Positions 52,415 to 62,621 of a stretch of 64,000 bases of DNA are shown one piece after another. The DNA comes from Altererythrobacter sp. ZODW24 (GTDB lineage: Bacteria > Pseudomonadota > Alphaproteobacteria > Sphingomonadales > Sphingomonadaceae): positions 1,144,001-1,208,000 of the forward strand of contig NZ_CP031155.1 in the NCBI RefSeq assembly GCF_003344885.1, read 5' to 3'. Every line of letters starts with the position of its first letter. Positions within the stretch are counted from its first letter, which is position 1. The position numbers were made by a program, and so were the translations under genes. The notes under the pieces are model-generated. The model had not been told where the DNA came from and searched no databases. It saw only the letters and a program-made list of their open reading frames with translations.

Positions 52415-54774
52415 GGGCAATCGACCTCAAGCTGATGCGCGATCTGTGGCATATGCGCGGGCAGGCGCTGGCAATCGGACTAGTGATCGGCGGCGCGATG
52501 GCTGTGTTCGTCATGGCTATCAGCACGCAGGAATCGCTCGAGGACACGCGCGATGTTTATTACGAGCGCAATCACTACGCTGATGTCTTCGCCAATATGA
52601 CCCGCGCCCCGGCGAGCGTTGCACAGCGAGCCGGTGCTATTCGCGGCGTGCGCCGCGCCGAGGGACGGATAGTGCAATTCGCCACGCTGGAACTAGACGG
52701 CCGCACCGAACCCATCCGCGCTGTAATCAATTCGGTAGGCGATGGTGGGCGAACCGAGCTCAATCAGCTGGTCATCATCGCTGGCCGTGCGCCAGATATC
52801 GATCAGGCAGCAGAAGTTGTAATCGACCGCAGCTTTGCCGAGGTCAACGAGCTTGCCCCTGGTGATGAGATCATAGCGCTTATCTATGGCACGCGGCAGA
52901 GCTTGCAGATCGTCGGCATTGGTCTCGCACCGGATTACATTTACTCGATCCCGCCCGGCGATCTTGTGCCGGACGAGAGCCGCTTTGGCATATTTTGGAT
53001 GGGGCGGGAGGCGCTCGAGGCGGCCACCGACCGAACGGAAGCGATCAACTCGGTATCGCTTTCCTTGGAGGCATGGGCGGACGAAAGCGACGTCATTCGC
53101 GAACTCGACACGCTGCTGGCCCCCTATGGCGGGACAGGCGCTTACGGACGTGATGACCACATTTCGCATGCATTTTTGACTGGCGAACTGGATCAGCTTG
53201 ATGTGATGTCGCGCACAATTCCGCCAGTATTTCTGCTAGTCTCTACTTTCCTGATATTCGTTGTTCTGGGCCGCTTGATCCAGACTGAGCGTGAACAGAT
53301 CGGATTGCTCAAGGCGTTCGGATACAGTGACCGCGCGATCGCCTGGCACTACATTAAATTTGCCATTGCGATGGCAACTATCGGGATTGTTTTCGGTGCA
53401 TTTGCAGGCGCGTGGCAGGGGCAGGCGATGAGCGCTCAATATGCCGAATCTTTCCGCTTCCCGTTGCTCTATTATCGCATGTCGACTGGAACGTTTCTGT
53501 CAGGGGCGCTGCTAGCGGCAGGATCGGCGACCATCGGTTCAATCGGCGGTGTGCGCTCAGCGATTAAGCTGACGCCGGCTGTGGCGATGGCTCCCCCGCC
53601 GCCAGTGATTTACCGTGAAGGGATATTGGAGCGCCGTGGGAAAATGGCCGGGATCACTAGTATCGGCCAGATGATTCTACGGCATTTGCTGCGCTTCCCG
53701 ATGCGGTCCTCGATGACCGTGATAGGCGTAGCTCTTTCGCTTGCGCTGTTGTTCAGCATGCTCAGTTTTATCAGCAGCGCCACTTCCATGCTCGAGACTC
53801 ACTTTGGCAGGACACAGCGGCAGGATCTGACTGTCACCATGATCGAACCGCGGAACGAGGACGTGCTGTTCGCCCTTGCCAGTCTACCAGGAGTCATGCG
53901 GGTGGAGCCCACTAGGGCAGTTTCGGCCCGGCTCACTAATGGAGCGCGCTCCGAACGGGTGGCCATTGAGTCTGGCCCAGCGGACGGGACATTGTCGACC
54001 CGAATAGGGGTTGGCGGTGATGAAGTGCCGCTGCCAGCGGGCGGACTGATGCTCAGCCGCCAGCTTGCTGACAAGTTGGACGCAGCACCCGGAGACGAGC
54101 TCGAAGTTGCAGTGTTAGAGGGGCGCCGCACGATTATTGCCATGCCGATGGCGCGCACTATCGACGAACTGGTCGGCACACGAGTCTACGCCGACAGCGC
54201 TACTGTGGCCCGTCTCACACGCGATGCCGCTCCGGTTAGCGCGGTGCTCATGCGGATCGATCCAGCTCATCGCGAAACCATTCTTGCCGAGCTGCGCGAC
54301 ATGCCGTTGGTATTGGGGGTGACCGAGCGCGAAGCCGCCATGACCCGCTTCCGCGAATTGATAGACAGCAGCATCGCCAGCATGATCTGGGTCTATATCG
54401 GCTTTGCTTCGCTGATCGCTGTTGGCGTAGTTTATAATGGCGCGCGCATCCTGTTTTCTGAAAGGGCCCGTGAACTCGCCACATTGCGTGTGCTCGGCTA
54501 TCATGCCCGCGAAGTGGCGCTGGTGCTCTTGGGCGAAGTTGCGGTGCTAGTGTTTGTAGCAATACCAGTGGGATGCTTCGCTGGATACTGGATGGCCATG
54601 GGCCTGATGGCGGCGTTCGGCTCAGACCTTTTCCGGCTGCCGTTTGAACCAGAGCGTTCGACCTTCGGGTTCGCGACTGCTGTTGTGCTGGCTGCCGCTT
54701 CGCTGACCGCGGTGATTGTGGCACGCCGTGTCCTTAGGCTGGACATGGTCCGGGTATTGAAGGCGCGCGACTGA
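52411..54774 (+). CDS. ABC transporter permease with two FtsX/MacB domains
   Basis: A 787-residue permease with two FtsX-like core domains: the first span is near residues 15-35 ([19 protein letters not shown]), a long extracytoplasmic domain (about 40-260), three spans (about 270-390), a second extracytoplasmic domain and three C-terminal spans (about 660-780). It starts at GTG 52411, overlapping the ATPase stop, and its stop overlaps the adaptor start by one base. Such permeases move lipids, peptides or lipoproteins by conformational coupling; substrate unknown. Confidence 0.92.
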   Translation: MRAIDLKLMRDLWHMRGQALAIGLVIGGAMAVFVMAISTQESLEDTRDVYYERNHYADVFANMTRAPASVAQRAGAIRGVRRAEGRIVQFATLELDGRTEPIRAVINSVGDGGRTELNQLVIIAGRAPDIDQAAEVVIDRSFAEVNELAPGDEIIALIYGTRQSLQIVGIGLAPDYIYSIPPGDLVPDESRFGIFWMGREALEAATDRTEAINSVSLSLEAWADESDVIRELDTLLAPYGGTGAYGRDDHISHAFLTGELDQLDVMSRTIPPVFLLVSTFLIFVVLGRLIQTEREQIGLLKAFGYSDRAIAWHYIKFAIAMATIGIVFGAFAGAWQGQAMSAQYAESFRFPLLYYRMSTGTFLSGALLAAGSATIGSIGGVRSAIKLTPAVAMAPPPPVIYREGILERRGKMAGITSIGQMILRHLLRFPMRSSMTVIGVALSLALLFSMLSFISSATSMLETHFGRTQRQDLTVTMIEPRNEDVLFALASLPGVMRVEPTRAVSARLTNGARSERVAIESGPADGTLSTRIGVGGDEVPLPAGGLMLSRQLADKLDAAPGDELEVAVLEGRRTIIAMPMARTIDELVGTRVYADSATVARLTRDAAPVSAVLMRIDPAHRETILAELRDMPLVLGVTEREAAMTRFRELIDSSIASMIWVYIGFASLIAVGVVYNGARILFSERARELATLRVLGYHAREVALVLLGEVAVLVFVAIPVGCFAGYWMAMGLMAAFGSDLFRLPFEPERSTFGFATAVVLAAASLTAVIVARRVLRLDMVRVLKARD

Positions 54775-55937
54775 TGTGGGCAAGAATAAAACGCTGGCGT
54801 TGGGCCATTTTGGCGGTGGCGGCCTTGGCAGCCTTCTTAGCCTACAGCTTCTACCCTGAAACGGTGCAGGTGGATCTGGACGAGGCTTCGTCCGGGCCGA
54901 TGGCGGTCGGAGTCACTGACGATGGCGTGACGCGGGTCGAGGACGTCTATGTCATCTCCGCTCCGGTGAGCGGACAGGTGACGCGGATCGAGATCGAGCC
55001 GGGCGACAGCGTTGCAGCGGGCAAGACGATTGTCGCAAGAATGGCCGGGCGCGCGCCACAGCCGCTCGATCCGCGTACGCAGGCCGAATTACGCGGTGCC
55101 CGCGCGGTTGCGAGTGCTGCACAGCGCAGTGCAGCCGCCTCCCTGGTGTTGTCAGAGCAAACTCTCACGCGCTCAGAAGCGCTGGCAAAACGCGGCTTCC
55201 TTCCCCTCGCCCAACTCGACGCTGCCCGGTCGGATACTGCCGCCCGCCGGGCAGCGGTTGATCAGGCGCGCGCCGAAGGTCGTCGGATCGACGCTCTGTT
55301 GTCCCAACCAGCCGCCAGCGATGCCAGCAGCGGGCCAGTGATCGTCCGTGCGCCTTCCTCCGGCGTAGTGCTGAGGGTCCTGAGCGAGAGCGAAGGGATC
55401 GTCGCTGAGGGCACGCCGCTGGTTGAAATCGGTGACCCGGCGCGGATCGAAGTCGCCATTGACTTACTCAGCCGTGAGGCGGTGCAGATCGCGCCGGGCG
55501 CGCGGGTCGAGATTACCAATTGGGGCGGGGAGCGCCCGCTGATCGGCCGGGTGCGCACCGTGGAACCGTTTGGTGAGCTCAAAATTTCGGCGCTGGGGAT
55601 CGAGGAGCAGCGGGTCAATGTCATCGTGGATTTTTCCGAGGACGCAGCCGAGTTGGCGCGGCTCGGCCATGGTTATCAACTCGATGCGACAATCATCCTG
55701 TGGCAAGCCGAAAGCGTAACGCGAGTGCCGATAGGGGCGCTCTTTCGCGGCAGCGATGGCGAATGGATGATCTATGTCGTGGAAAGCGGGCGAGCTGCTG
55801 AACGAGCGATAACGCTGGGTCATATCAACGACACTTGGGGCGAGGTGCTCGGCGGGTTGCGGGCAGGCGAGCGCGTGATCGTCAATCCCGGAGCATCGGT
55901 GGCAGACGGAGTGCGAGTGGCAGGGCGCGAGGAATAG
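54774..55937 (+). CDS. HlyD/MacA-like periplasmic adaptor subunit
   Basis: A 387-residue membrane fusion protein. After one N-terminal span (WAILAVAALAAFLAYSFYP) come a lipoyl-like barrel half (VISAPVSGQVTRIEIEPGDSVAAGKTIVARM), a helical hairpin (about 100-170, with AELRGARAVASAAQRSAAASLVL), the second lipoyl half (VIVRAPSSGVVLRVLSESEGIV) and beta-barrel parts. The start overlaps the permease stop. It probably links the permease to an outer-membrane channel that is not encoded here, so a shared TolC-like protein is needed. Confidence 0.93.
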   Translation: MWARIKRWRWAILAVAALAAFLAYSFYPETVQVDLDEASSGPMAVGVTDDGVTRVEDVYVISAPVSGQVTRIEIEPGDSVAAGKTIVARMAGRAPQPLDPRTQAELRGARAVASAAQRSAAASLVLSEQTLTRSEALAKRGFLPLAQLDAARSDTAARRAAVDQARAEGRRIDALLSQPAASDASSGPVIVRAPSSGVVLRVLSESEGIVAEGTPLVEIGDPARIEVAIDLLSREAVQIAPGARVEITNWGGERPLIGRVRTVEPFGELKISALGIEEQRVNVIVDFSEDAAELARLGHGYQLDATIILWQAESVTRVPIGALFRGSDGEWMIYVVESGRAAERAITLGHINDTWGEVLGGLRAGERVIVNPGASVADGVRVAGREE

Positions 55938-55965
55938 GACCGGTCGTTACTCGCTCGGATCGCGC

Positions 55966-57573
55966 CTAATGAACCTTGCGCTTCTGCTTACCCTGTTTGT
56001 AATCGTAATAGGACTCGAGCACTTCTTGCATCTTCTGGACCGCTTCCTTGCGCTTCGTCTCATCGCGAATCTGCCGGAGCCGGGACCGAAGGCCAGTGGT
56101 GAATTCGGCATAGCTGTTCTGCCAGTCGAGGCCGAGAGTCTGTGGAACGTCTGTTCGCCCAGTCCGGACACGTTTTGCAGGCTTCTTTGGGTGAAGTGCA
56201 TAGCGCTCGCCGATCTGGGGTAACCGCACAGAAAGTTCGGGGTCACTCCGCTGTAATTCCTTGCGTAACTGTTCCAATGCATCCGGCTCGCCGTGGTCGA
56301 GGAACAGGCTGCCTGTAATCGGGCTGCGCTCGCCTATCCAGTCGAGCAATTCGCCTTGGTCAGCATGGGCAGAATAGTAATCGATACGGCGTATTTGCGC
56401 CCTTACGCGCACTTCCTGGCCGGAGATCCGCACATTGCTGGCACCCTCCAAGATCACTCGCCCAAGTGAGCCTTGCGCCTGAAAGCCGACGAACAGCACT
56501 GTCGCTTGGCGGCGGTGGAGATTGTGGATGAGATGGTGCCGAATTCGGCCACCCTCGCACATGCCCGAAGCCGCAAGGATGATTGCCCCGGATACCGAAT
56601 TCAGCCTGATAGATTCCTTCACATCAGTGGTGAAATGAAAGCTTGGATGATCGAAGATATTGGCGTTGCCAGTATCCTCCAGGCCCGTAGCATAGCGTTC
56701 AAAGACGCCGGTCACTCTGTTGGCCAGAGGTGAATCAACGAACACCTGAACATTGGGGATCGATCCTGATTGGAGCATTGCGGCCAGATCAAGAAGCAGT
56801 TCCTGCGTTCGCTCCAACGCAAAGGCCGGGATGATCAGATTCCCGCCTCGCGCGGCCGCTGCACGCACCTCGGCTTCGAGATACTTGCGGCGCTCTTCGA
56901 TAGACACTTTTTCCCGCAACCGGCTGCCATAGGTCGCTTCGCAAACGACATGATCGAAGCCCGAAGGACCGGTCGGATCGAGCTGAAATGCCTTATTGTC
57001 AGGGCCAAGATCGCCTGAACATAAGACTTTGGTGCCAGCCGCCTCGAGCTCAACCGATGCGGATCCCAGAATATGTCCGGCATTCCACAACCGGGCCCGG
57101 AACCCTGGCGCGGGTTCGAACCATTCCTCCAGTGCTACCGGCTTACACAAGCGCCAGGCTGCCAATGCGTCCTGTTCGGTATAGATTGGCTCAAATGGCT
57201 CTTCTCCTGCACGGTCGCGCCGCCGGTTGCGGCGCTTGGTATCGTATTCCTGAATACGCCCCGCATCGGCGAGCATGTGTTCAAGAAGGTCGCTGGTTGG
57301 GTGCGTGCACCAGATGTCGCCCTTAAATCCGCGCGCAACCAGCTTGGGGAGCATGCCGCTATGGTCGATATGGGCATGCGTCAGAATCACCGCAGAAATG
57401 CCCCGCGCATCAAATTCGAAATTATCCAAGTTCAGCATTTCGAGCGAGCGCGAGCCCTGAAACATCCCGCAATCGACCAGTATAGATGTTTCGCCGATTG
57501 CGAATTGCATGCACGATCCTGTGACCGTGTGCGCTGCGCCGTGAAATGTCAGTGAAAGCGATCTTTCTGTCAT
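55966..57573 (-). CDS. Metallo-beta-lactamase/beta-CASP RNA-processing-type hydrolase
   Basis: A 535-residue metallohydrolase. The metal site motif is LTHAHIDHSGMLPKLV near residue 70, with a further His in NAGHILGSASVELEA and a C-terminal HADQGELLDWIG. Between them is the beta-CASP domain (RRKYLEAEVRAAAARGGNLIIPAFALERTQELL) and VLFVGFQAQGSLGRVILEG, the RMMBL part. Members are RNA-processing exonucleases/endonucleases of the Ysh1/CPSF type. I start at ATG 57573; the upstream ATG adds five residues. It is convergent with the exporter operon. Confidence 0.92.
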   Translation of the reverse strand: MTERSLSLTFHGAAHTVTGSCMQFAIGETSILVDCGMFQGSRSLEMLNLDNFEFDARGISAVILTHAHIDHSGMLPKLVARGFKGDIWCTHPTSDLLEHMLADAGRIQEYDTKRRNRRRDRAGEEPFEPIYTEQDALAAWRLCKPVALEEWFEPAPGFRARLWNAGHILGSASVELEAAGTKVLCSGDLGPDNKAFQLDPTGPSGFDHVVCEATYGSRLREKVSIEERRKYLEAEVRAAAARGGNLIIPAFALERTQELLLDLAAMLQSGSIPNVQVFVDSPLANRVTGVFERYATGLEDTGNANIFDHPSFHFTTDVKESIRLNSVSGAIILAASGMCEGGRIRHHLIHNLHRRQATVLFVGFQAQGSLGRVILEGASNVRISGQEVRVRAQIRRIDYYSAHADQGELLDWIGERSPITGSLFLDHGEPDALEQLRKELQRSDPELSVRLPQIGERYALHPKKPAKRVRTGRTDVPQTLGLDWQNSYAEFTTGLRSRLRQIRDETKRKEAVQKMQEVLESYYDYKQGKQKRKVH

Positions 57574-57746
57574 GCTCGGCTCATCCAAAGCTAAGCTTCT
57601 GCAGCCTCGAAAGCAGGTCTGGCATCAGGAAATGCCCTTAGTCGAAGGTTGGAATGACGCCCGGTCTGCTTCGCCACATTAGGACATTTACGGATAGTTG
57701 AACTGCTCGGCGCAGCGCATCTCGGCAACGTTCACAGGAGTCGAAG

Positions 57747-58361
57747 ATGACAATGTCCAAACCAAACATAGCACCCGGTTCCGCAGCGCCGACGTCTTCC
57801 CAACCGCGAACGTTCTCAAATCGCGAAGCCGAAGAAAACTGGAGCCGCGAGGCAACTACACTAACTGGACTCGAATTATGGATCACGCCGGCAAAGGCAG
57901 ACGACCGCGGCCCTCTGGAGCAGTTCTTCGATAAAGTGACCCCGCAAGATCTGTATTATAGGTTCCTTTCTGGCATACATAAAGTCGATGACGAGCGTAT
58001 CACGGCAATGGTCCGTGATGATGACGATTCCAGTATCGATTTTCTCGCTCTCGACAACAAAACCGGCGATATCCTTGCAACGGCCATGCTGGTCGCAGAT
58101 CCCGCGTTTGAAAATGCGGAATTCGCCATGTGCACGCGCGAAGATGCCAAGAACAAGGGCATCAGCTGGGTCCTGCTCGATCATGCTACGCGCTATGCCG
58201 AAGCGATGGGCATAAAACGCCTCACGTCGTTACAAAGCGCGAGCGACGTCGGTGCTCTCCAACTTGAACGCGAAATGGGCTTCACTGTACGCACCAGCGC
58301 CGAAGACCCTACTCATATGTTAGCCGAAAAGATGTTCGGACCGCATGGCCGGAACGCCTGA
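57747..58361 (+). CDS. GNAT-family acetyltransferase overlapping the P-type ATPase gene
   Basis: A 204-residue protein. The GNAT core is at about 75-185: QDLYYRFLSGIHKVDDERITAMV, IDFLALDNKTGDILATAMLVAD, then the acetyl-CoA loop region TREDAKNKGISWVLLDHATRYAEAMGI and LEREMGFTV. The loop reads KNKGIS in place of the usual R/QxxGxG/A, so acetyl-CoA binding may be weaker. The N-terminal 45 residues look disordered. The region resembles the acetyltransferase part of protein-lysine acetyltransferases. CAGGAG precedes the start. The last 17 bases overlap the next gene. Confidence 0.85.
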   Translation: MTMSKPNIAPGSAAPTSSQPRTFSNREAEENWSREATTLTGLELWITPAKADDRGPLEQFFDKVTPQDLYYRFLSGIHKVDDERITAMVRDDDDSSIDFLALDNKTGDILATAMLVADPAFENAEFAMCTREDAKNKGISWVLLDHATRYAEAMGIKRLTSLQSASDVGALQLEREMGFTVRTSAEDPTHMLAEKMFGPHGRNA

Positions 58362-60993
58362 GGGCCATTCTTGGCATGCGCTGACCCCAGCGGAAGCGCT
58401 GGCTAAGCTTGCTTCGTCTCCGAAAGGTCTATCCGACAATGAGGCCCGTCGCCGGCTGGAGATTCACGGACCCAACCGGCTACCTGAAGCCCGCCCGATA
58501 AGCCCGATACGCACTTTCCTGAGACAGTTTGCCAACCCGCTGATCTACTTGTTGCTTGTGGCAGGAATACTCTCACTGGCCATCGGCGACCGCTGGGATG
58601 CGCTATTCATATTCGGGGTTCTGACGCTCAATGCCGTGATCAGCGGCTTTCAGGAGCTGAAGGCAGATGCCAGCGCCCGCGCCTTGCGAATGTTAGTGCC
58701 GCAGACTGCGCGGCTGAGACGGGCCGGTACGACCATCGAGATCGCTTCGAGCGACATTGTGCCCGGCGACATCGTCGCGCTCGAAAGCGGCATGAAAGTG
58801 ACCGCAGATATTCGATTGCTGAATGCTCAGGGACTCAGGATCGACGAGTCACTGGTTACCGGTGAATCGATGCCAGTTGCCAAAGATGCTGACTGCTTGC
58901 TCGCCGAAGAAACGGATCCGCCAGATCGCATAACGATGGCCCATGCAGGCACGGCCGTGGTTCAAGGGCGCGGTGAAGGAGTAGTCGTCGGGACAGGCGG
59001 GGCGACAGTACTCGGAGGTATCGGACGGACTTTGCAAACTGCAGCCGAATCTGCCGTAGATACTCCAATGGTGCGGCGTATGGGCGTGCTTGGCAGGCAA
59101 ATCGCTGTCGGCACCATGCTGATGATCTCTCTGCTCGCAGTAATGCTGGCCGTGCAAGGGGAGAGCTGGCGGGATATCATACTACTGGCCATCGCGCTCG
59201 CCGTGTCAGCTATTCCCGAGGGGCTTCCGGTCGCTGTGACGGTTGCACTCTCAGCGGCGGCAAACCGAATGGCGAAACGCAATGTAATTGTGCGGGCCTT
59301 ACCCGCGGTGGAGGGGTTGGGAGCATGCACTCTGATCGCCAGTGACAAGACAGGCACGCTGACGCTGAACAAGCTGACAGTTGAAAGCGTGGTCCTTCCA
59401 TCCGGTACCGGCCTCGACCGCCACGCATGGATTGACGCTGGCTTCAATGGCCAGCTCAAACGTCTTGGTTGCGCTGCTGCATTGTGCAACGAGGCGCGCT
59501 TGACTGAAAGCGGCAGCCCGGTCGGCGATGCTGTCGATATAGCCTTGCTGGACCTTGCGCGCGAGACGGGTTGCGATCCGGATGAACTGATCGAGCGTGA
59601 ACGGTTGGAAGTTATCCATTACGAGCCCGTTCTAAAGTACGCCGCTGTGGCTGTCTTGATCGACAACGAAGAGGTGTTCGTCGTCAAGGGCGCACCAGAA
59701 GTTGTCTTAGCGATGTGCCGGGATGCCGGACCCAAGCAAACCGCACTTGCCGAGAAAATGGCAGCCAACGGCTACCGCGTTCTAGCGCTGGCGCAACGGA
59801 TTTCTGCAGGACCGGACGAGCGGCTGCGGAACGGTTTGCATGACCTCGAATTGGTGGGATTTGTTGGTATCACCGATCCCCTACGCCACGGTGTGATCGA
59901 GGCAGTCTCCAAATGCCGGAACGCCGGGATAGACGTCCGGATGATAACTGGCGACCATCCCGCTACCGCGCTCGCCATCGCACAGAAGCTTGGAATGTCA
60001 GTTGCCGCAGGTGGCATAATCACCGGTGCCGAGCTCGCCGAACTGGATCCCGAAGGCGCTGCATATTCTGAAGCAGTCAGAGCGGCAAAGGTATTTGCTC
60101 GCACGGAACCGGCGCAAAAGCTCTCAATCGTGCTTGCGCTTGAAAGGCTTGGCGAGATCGTTGCGGTCACCGGGGACGGCGTAAATGATGGCCCGGCTTT
60201 GCAAGCGGCGGATATTGGAGTTGCTATGGGCCGAGGCGGCACCGATGTGGCGCGCGGCGCGGCTGATCTGGTGCTGGCCGACGACAATTTCGCAACTATC
60301 GTTGCAGGTATCGAAGAAGGCCGGGTCACGTTCCTCAATATCCGCAAAATCGTTTTATTTATGCTCGCGACAGGATTGGCGGAAATATGCATGTTCCTGG
60401 GTGCGCTGGCGTTCGGTCTGCCTATGCCGCTTACTCCCGTGCAATTGCTCTGGCTCAATGTCGTAACCAATGGCGTGCAGGACGTTACTCTCGGCTTCGC
60501 ACGCGGAGAAGGTGACGAATTGCAGCAGCCACCGCGCCGGAACTTGGCTGCTCTGGTCGACCGAGATGCAATTATCCTGATGTTGCCGGGCGCGGTAGTT
60601 ATGACCGCTATCTCGGTCTGGATACTTTCAACCACACTCGCAGATGGAGCCAGCATCGATGCCGCGCGCAATGCGGTAGTGCTGACCGTTGTATTCTTCC
60701 ATTTCGCCTATCTTATCAGCATTCGCCATTTGCACCGCCCGTTCTGGCGCTGGAATCCTCCCGAGAACCTCTGGATGTTTGTGGGCATGGCAACAGCGCT
60801 GACCCTTCAGATCGCTGGCATGTATTTTCCGCCGATGCAGGCTTTGCTCGGACTTTCCCCTGTAACTAGTACCGTATTGTTGCAGTGCCTGGTCGGAGGA
60901 GTTCTGGTTCTTCTGGTTACCGAAACAACCAAACGCATAGTTCATCGCGTGCCCAGCGCCACGTTGAACAGTATCGTCAGTCCGGCGGCATAG
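58345..60993 (+). CDS. P-type cation-transporting ATPase, P2A (calcium-pump-like)
   Basis: An 882-residue P-type ATPase: cation ATPase N-domain (HALTPAEALAKLASSPKGLSDNEARRRLEIHGPNRLPE), actuator motif TGES in LVTGESMPVAK, the PEGLP motif in membrane segment 4 (AIPEGLPVAVTVALS), phosphorylation site DKTGTLT at about residue 334, TGDGVNDGPAL hinge, and six C-terminal spans including LTPVQLLWLNVVTNGVQDVTLGFARGEGD. PEGLP and the domain layout point to Ca or Mn rather than heavy metals. Its start lies inside the GNAT gene; its end overlaps the antiporter gene on the other strand by 52 bases. Confidence 0.93.
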   Translation: MAGTPEGHSWHALTPAEALAKLASSPKGLSDNEARRRLEIHGPNRLPEARPISPIRTFLRQFANPLIYLLLVAGILSLAIGDRWDALFIFGVLTLNAVISGFQELKADASARALRMLVPQTARLRRAGTTIEIASSDIVPGDIVALESGMKVTADIRLLNAQGLRIDESLVTGESMPVAKDADCLLAEETDPPDRITMAHAGTAVVQGRGEGVVVGTGGATVLGGIGRTLQTAAESAVDTPMVRRMGVLGRQIAVGTMLMISLLAVMLAVQGESWRDIILLAIALAVSAIPEGLPVAVTVALSAAANRMAKRNVIVRALPAVEGLGACTLIASDKTGTLTLNKLTVESVVLPSGTGLDRHAWIDAGFNGQLKRLGCAAALCNEARLTESGSPVGDAVDIALLDLARETGCDPDELIERERLEVIHYEPVLKYAAVAVLIDNEEVFVVKGAPEVVLAMCRDAGPKQTALAEKMAANGYRVLALAQRISAGPDERLRNGLHDLELVGFVGITDPLRHGVIEAVSKCRNAGIDVRMITGDHPATALAIAQKLGMSVAAGGIITGAELAELDPEGAAYSEAVRAAKVFARTEPAQKLSIVLALERLGEIVAVTGDGVNDGPALQAADIGVAMGRGGTDVARGAADLVLADDNFATIVAGIEEGRVTFLNIRKIVLFMLATGLAEICMFLGALAFGLPMPLTPVQLLWLNVVTNGVQDVTLGFARGEGDELQQPPRRNLAALVDRDAIILMLPGAVVMTAISVWILSTTLADGASIDAARNAVVLTVVFFHFAYLISIRHLHRPFWRWNPPENLWMFVGMATALTLQIAGMYFPPMQALLGLSPVTSTVLLQCLVGGVLVLLVTETTKRIVHRVPSATLNSIVSPAA

Positions 60994-61973
60994 ACCAAGA
61001 TGACGGCAATCGAATCCTCGCCCATTCTGAGAAACGTATGGTCGCGCCGTTCGATCAATCCGAGGACAAAAATACCAGACATGAGCAGCGCGAGCAAAGC
61101 CGCGAGAATTTCGAATGAACCGGCCGCCGCCAGAACCGGTGGCCCGGGCGCTGCCAAGTCGACAAGAAAAATCAGGGCGATATTGAACATATTGGACCCG
61201 AATATCTCGCCGACCGCCAGTTCGTAGCGTTGGTTTCGCATGGCACCCGTGATCGCGCTCAGTTCTGGTAAAGATGTGGCAGCTGCAGCCAACACCAAAC
61301 CGATCAGTCCGCCGCCAAGGCCACTTTCCCGCGCAATGATATCGCCAGTATATGCCAATCCCAGACCCGCCACGAGAATCAGCGCCGCTAGGCCCCCCAA
61401 TGCCGCAGCGATCTTGCGCAAGGATGTGGTGCCCTCATCTAGCTCTCCCACGAGAGCCAGATCGGGCGGATTGACCACTATCCACATGGGCCGTCTTTCG
61501 GCCCTGTGGGCAACGCGGATGGCAAACAGGCAAAACAATAGGATTGTCAGAGACCATGGTCCGATCCCGAATGCGGAAAAAGTGCTGCCTACGACAATCG
61601 CTGCAACAACAAGGCCGAGCAAGAGCATGCTCAACAACCCTTGAATTAGCGTGACGGGCTTAGCGAGTACCGATGTAAGCGCCTGCTTTCCAAGCACCAT
61701 ATCGGCCAAGGCGAGGAGCAGAATGTTGAATGAGGCGCTACCGATGATGTTGTTGAGCGCCATCTGCGAGGAACCCAGTGCAGCTGCGCTTGTCGCAGTC
61801 GCCATTTCCGGCAGCGAGGTAATACCGCCCATCACCAGCATCCCGGCAAAGGCCTGACCAAGTCCTGTCCTTTCGCTGAGCGCGACAACGTGGCGCGGAA
61901 GTCTGGTTCCAGCCCACCAAACGACCGATGCGGCGGCACAAAATCCAAGCAGAGCAAGCGCTAGTGCGCTCAT
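60942..61973 (-). CDS. Sodium/calcium exchanger-family antiporter (CaxA/YrbG-like)
   Basis: A 343-residue membrane protein with about ten spans in two inverted halves, each carrying an alpha repeat: VMGGITSLPEMATATSAAALGSSQMALNNIIGSASFN and AAAATSLPELSAITGAMRNQRYELAVGEIFGSNMFN. The conserved glutamates in TSLPE are the ion-binding residues. It opposes the P-type ATPase, with a 52-base tail overlap, so the two calcium-type transporters are arranged as a convergent pair. Ion specificity (Ca or other) is inferred from the family. Confidence 0.92.
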   Translation of the reverse strand: MSALALALLGFCAAASVVWWAGTRLPRHVVALSERTGLGQAFAGMLVMGGITSLPEMATATSAAALGSSQMALNNIIGSASFNILLLALADMVLGKQALTSVLAKPVTLIQGLLSMLLLGLVVAAIVVGSTFSAFGIGPWSLTILLFCLFAIRVAHRAERRPMWIVVNPPDLALVGELDEGTTSLRKIAAALGGLAALILVAGLGLAYTGDIIARESGLGGGLIGLVLAAAATSLPELSAITGAMRNQRYELAVGEIFGSNMFNIALIFLVDLAAPGPPVLAAAGSFEILAALLALLMSGIFVLGLIERRDHTFLRMGEDSIAVILVYAAGLTILFNVALGTR

Positions 61974-62223
61974 TGCAAGCAGAAGGCTCGGTCAACGCGC
62001 CCGAACCAATCGGATATAGCTGAACAATACATTATGTTATTTGCATGCTGCCACGGCGAGCTGCCATCCATCCGTAGTTTTCCGGAGGTCCCGAAACCTA
62101 GAGACTGGTCAACTAGCTGAAAGCGAAGCCATGATTGATGGCGTCATCTGGAACGACAAGCCGATCCTTCTTTGCGACGAGCAACCGAGAAAGGCTCCCC
62201 AAAATAATTATGGAGGTTAGCAA
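61974..62223. other. Intergenic region upstream of the small interrupted gene
   Basis: This region includes a possible 29-residue reading frame (62131-62220, ATG start, ending GGTTAG). It overlaps the ribosome binding site of the interrupted gene at 62224, so it could act as a coupled leader peptide. I see no other coding potential here. An AT-rich patch near 62030 (ACAATACATTATGTTATTTG) is a possible promoter region, without clear -35/-10 boxes. Confidence 0.35.
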
Positions 62224-62457
62224 ATGGTTGCAATCGGCCACAAAAAGTAGATATTTGTTGATGGGGGTACCGATTCGGAGGTCACGGTGCTGCGAGACAA
62301 AGACGACTTTGTAACCCAGAGAAACATTCGGCGCTTTAGCTTGATGCTCAAGACTGAAATCGATCCCGAGAAACGCTCCACTCTCGAACGCCTGCTTCTC
62401 GAGGAACGACTCAAGCAAGCAAAAGCAGCACCCGTTCAACCTGAGACAGCCGATTAG
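62224..62457 (+). pseudogene. Small gene interrupted by an in-frame amber codon
   Basis: ATG 62224 has an ideal ribosome binding site (GGAGG, eight bases upstream). The frame reads MVAIGHKK, then TAG at 62248-62250, then continues open for 68 codons: IFVDGGTDSEVTVLRDKDDF, a basic middle and a helical charged tail (STLERLLLEERLKQAKAAP) ending at TAG 62457. Composition after the stop is fully protein-like. It could be a recent pseudogene, or translation could restart at GTG 62287 to give 56 residues. I recognise no family. Confidence 0.55.
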
Positions 62458-62621
62458 CAGCAGATGCTATGCGCGTCATCCAAACTGGAGCTCAGCGACC
62501 GACATATCAGCAAGCCGAAGCGTCATCTAAGGAAGCTTCCTTATTCTCTCACATGGTTTGTCGGACCACCCTTGGCATATGATTGGAGAGTCGATTCTCC
62601 CCATCGCCAAAGGAGATCGCC

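Noticed and set aside
62113-62439. Minus-strand 108-residue frame
   Set aside because: It is antisense to the small interrupted gene, whose ribosome binding site and composition are better.
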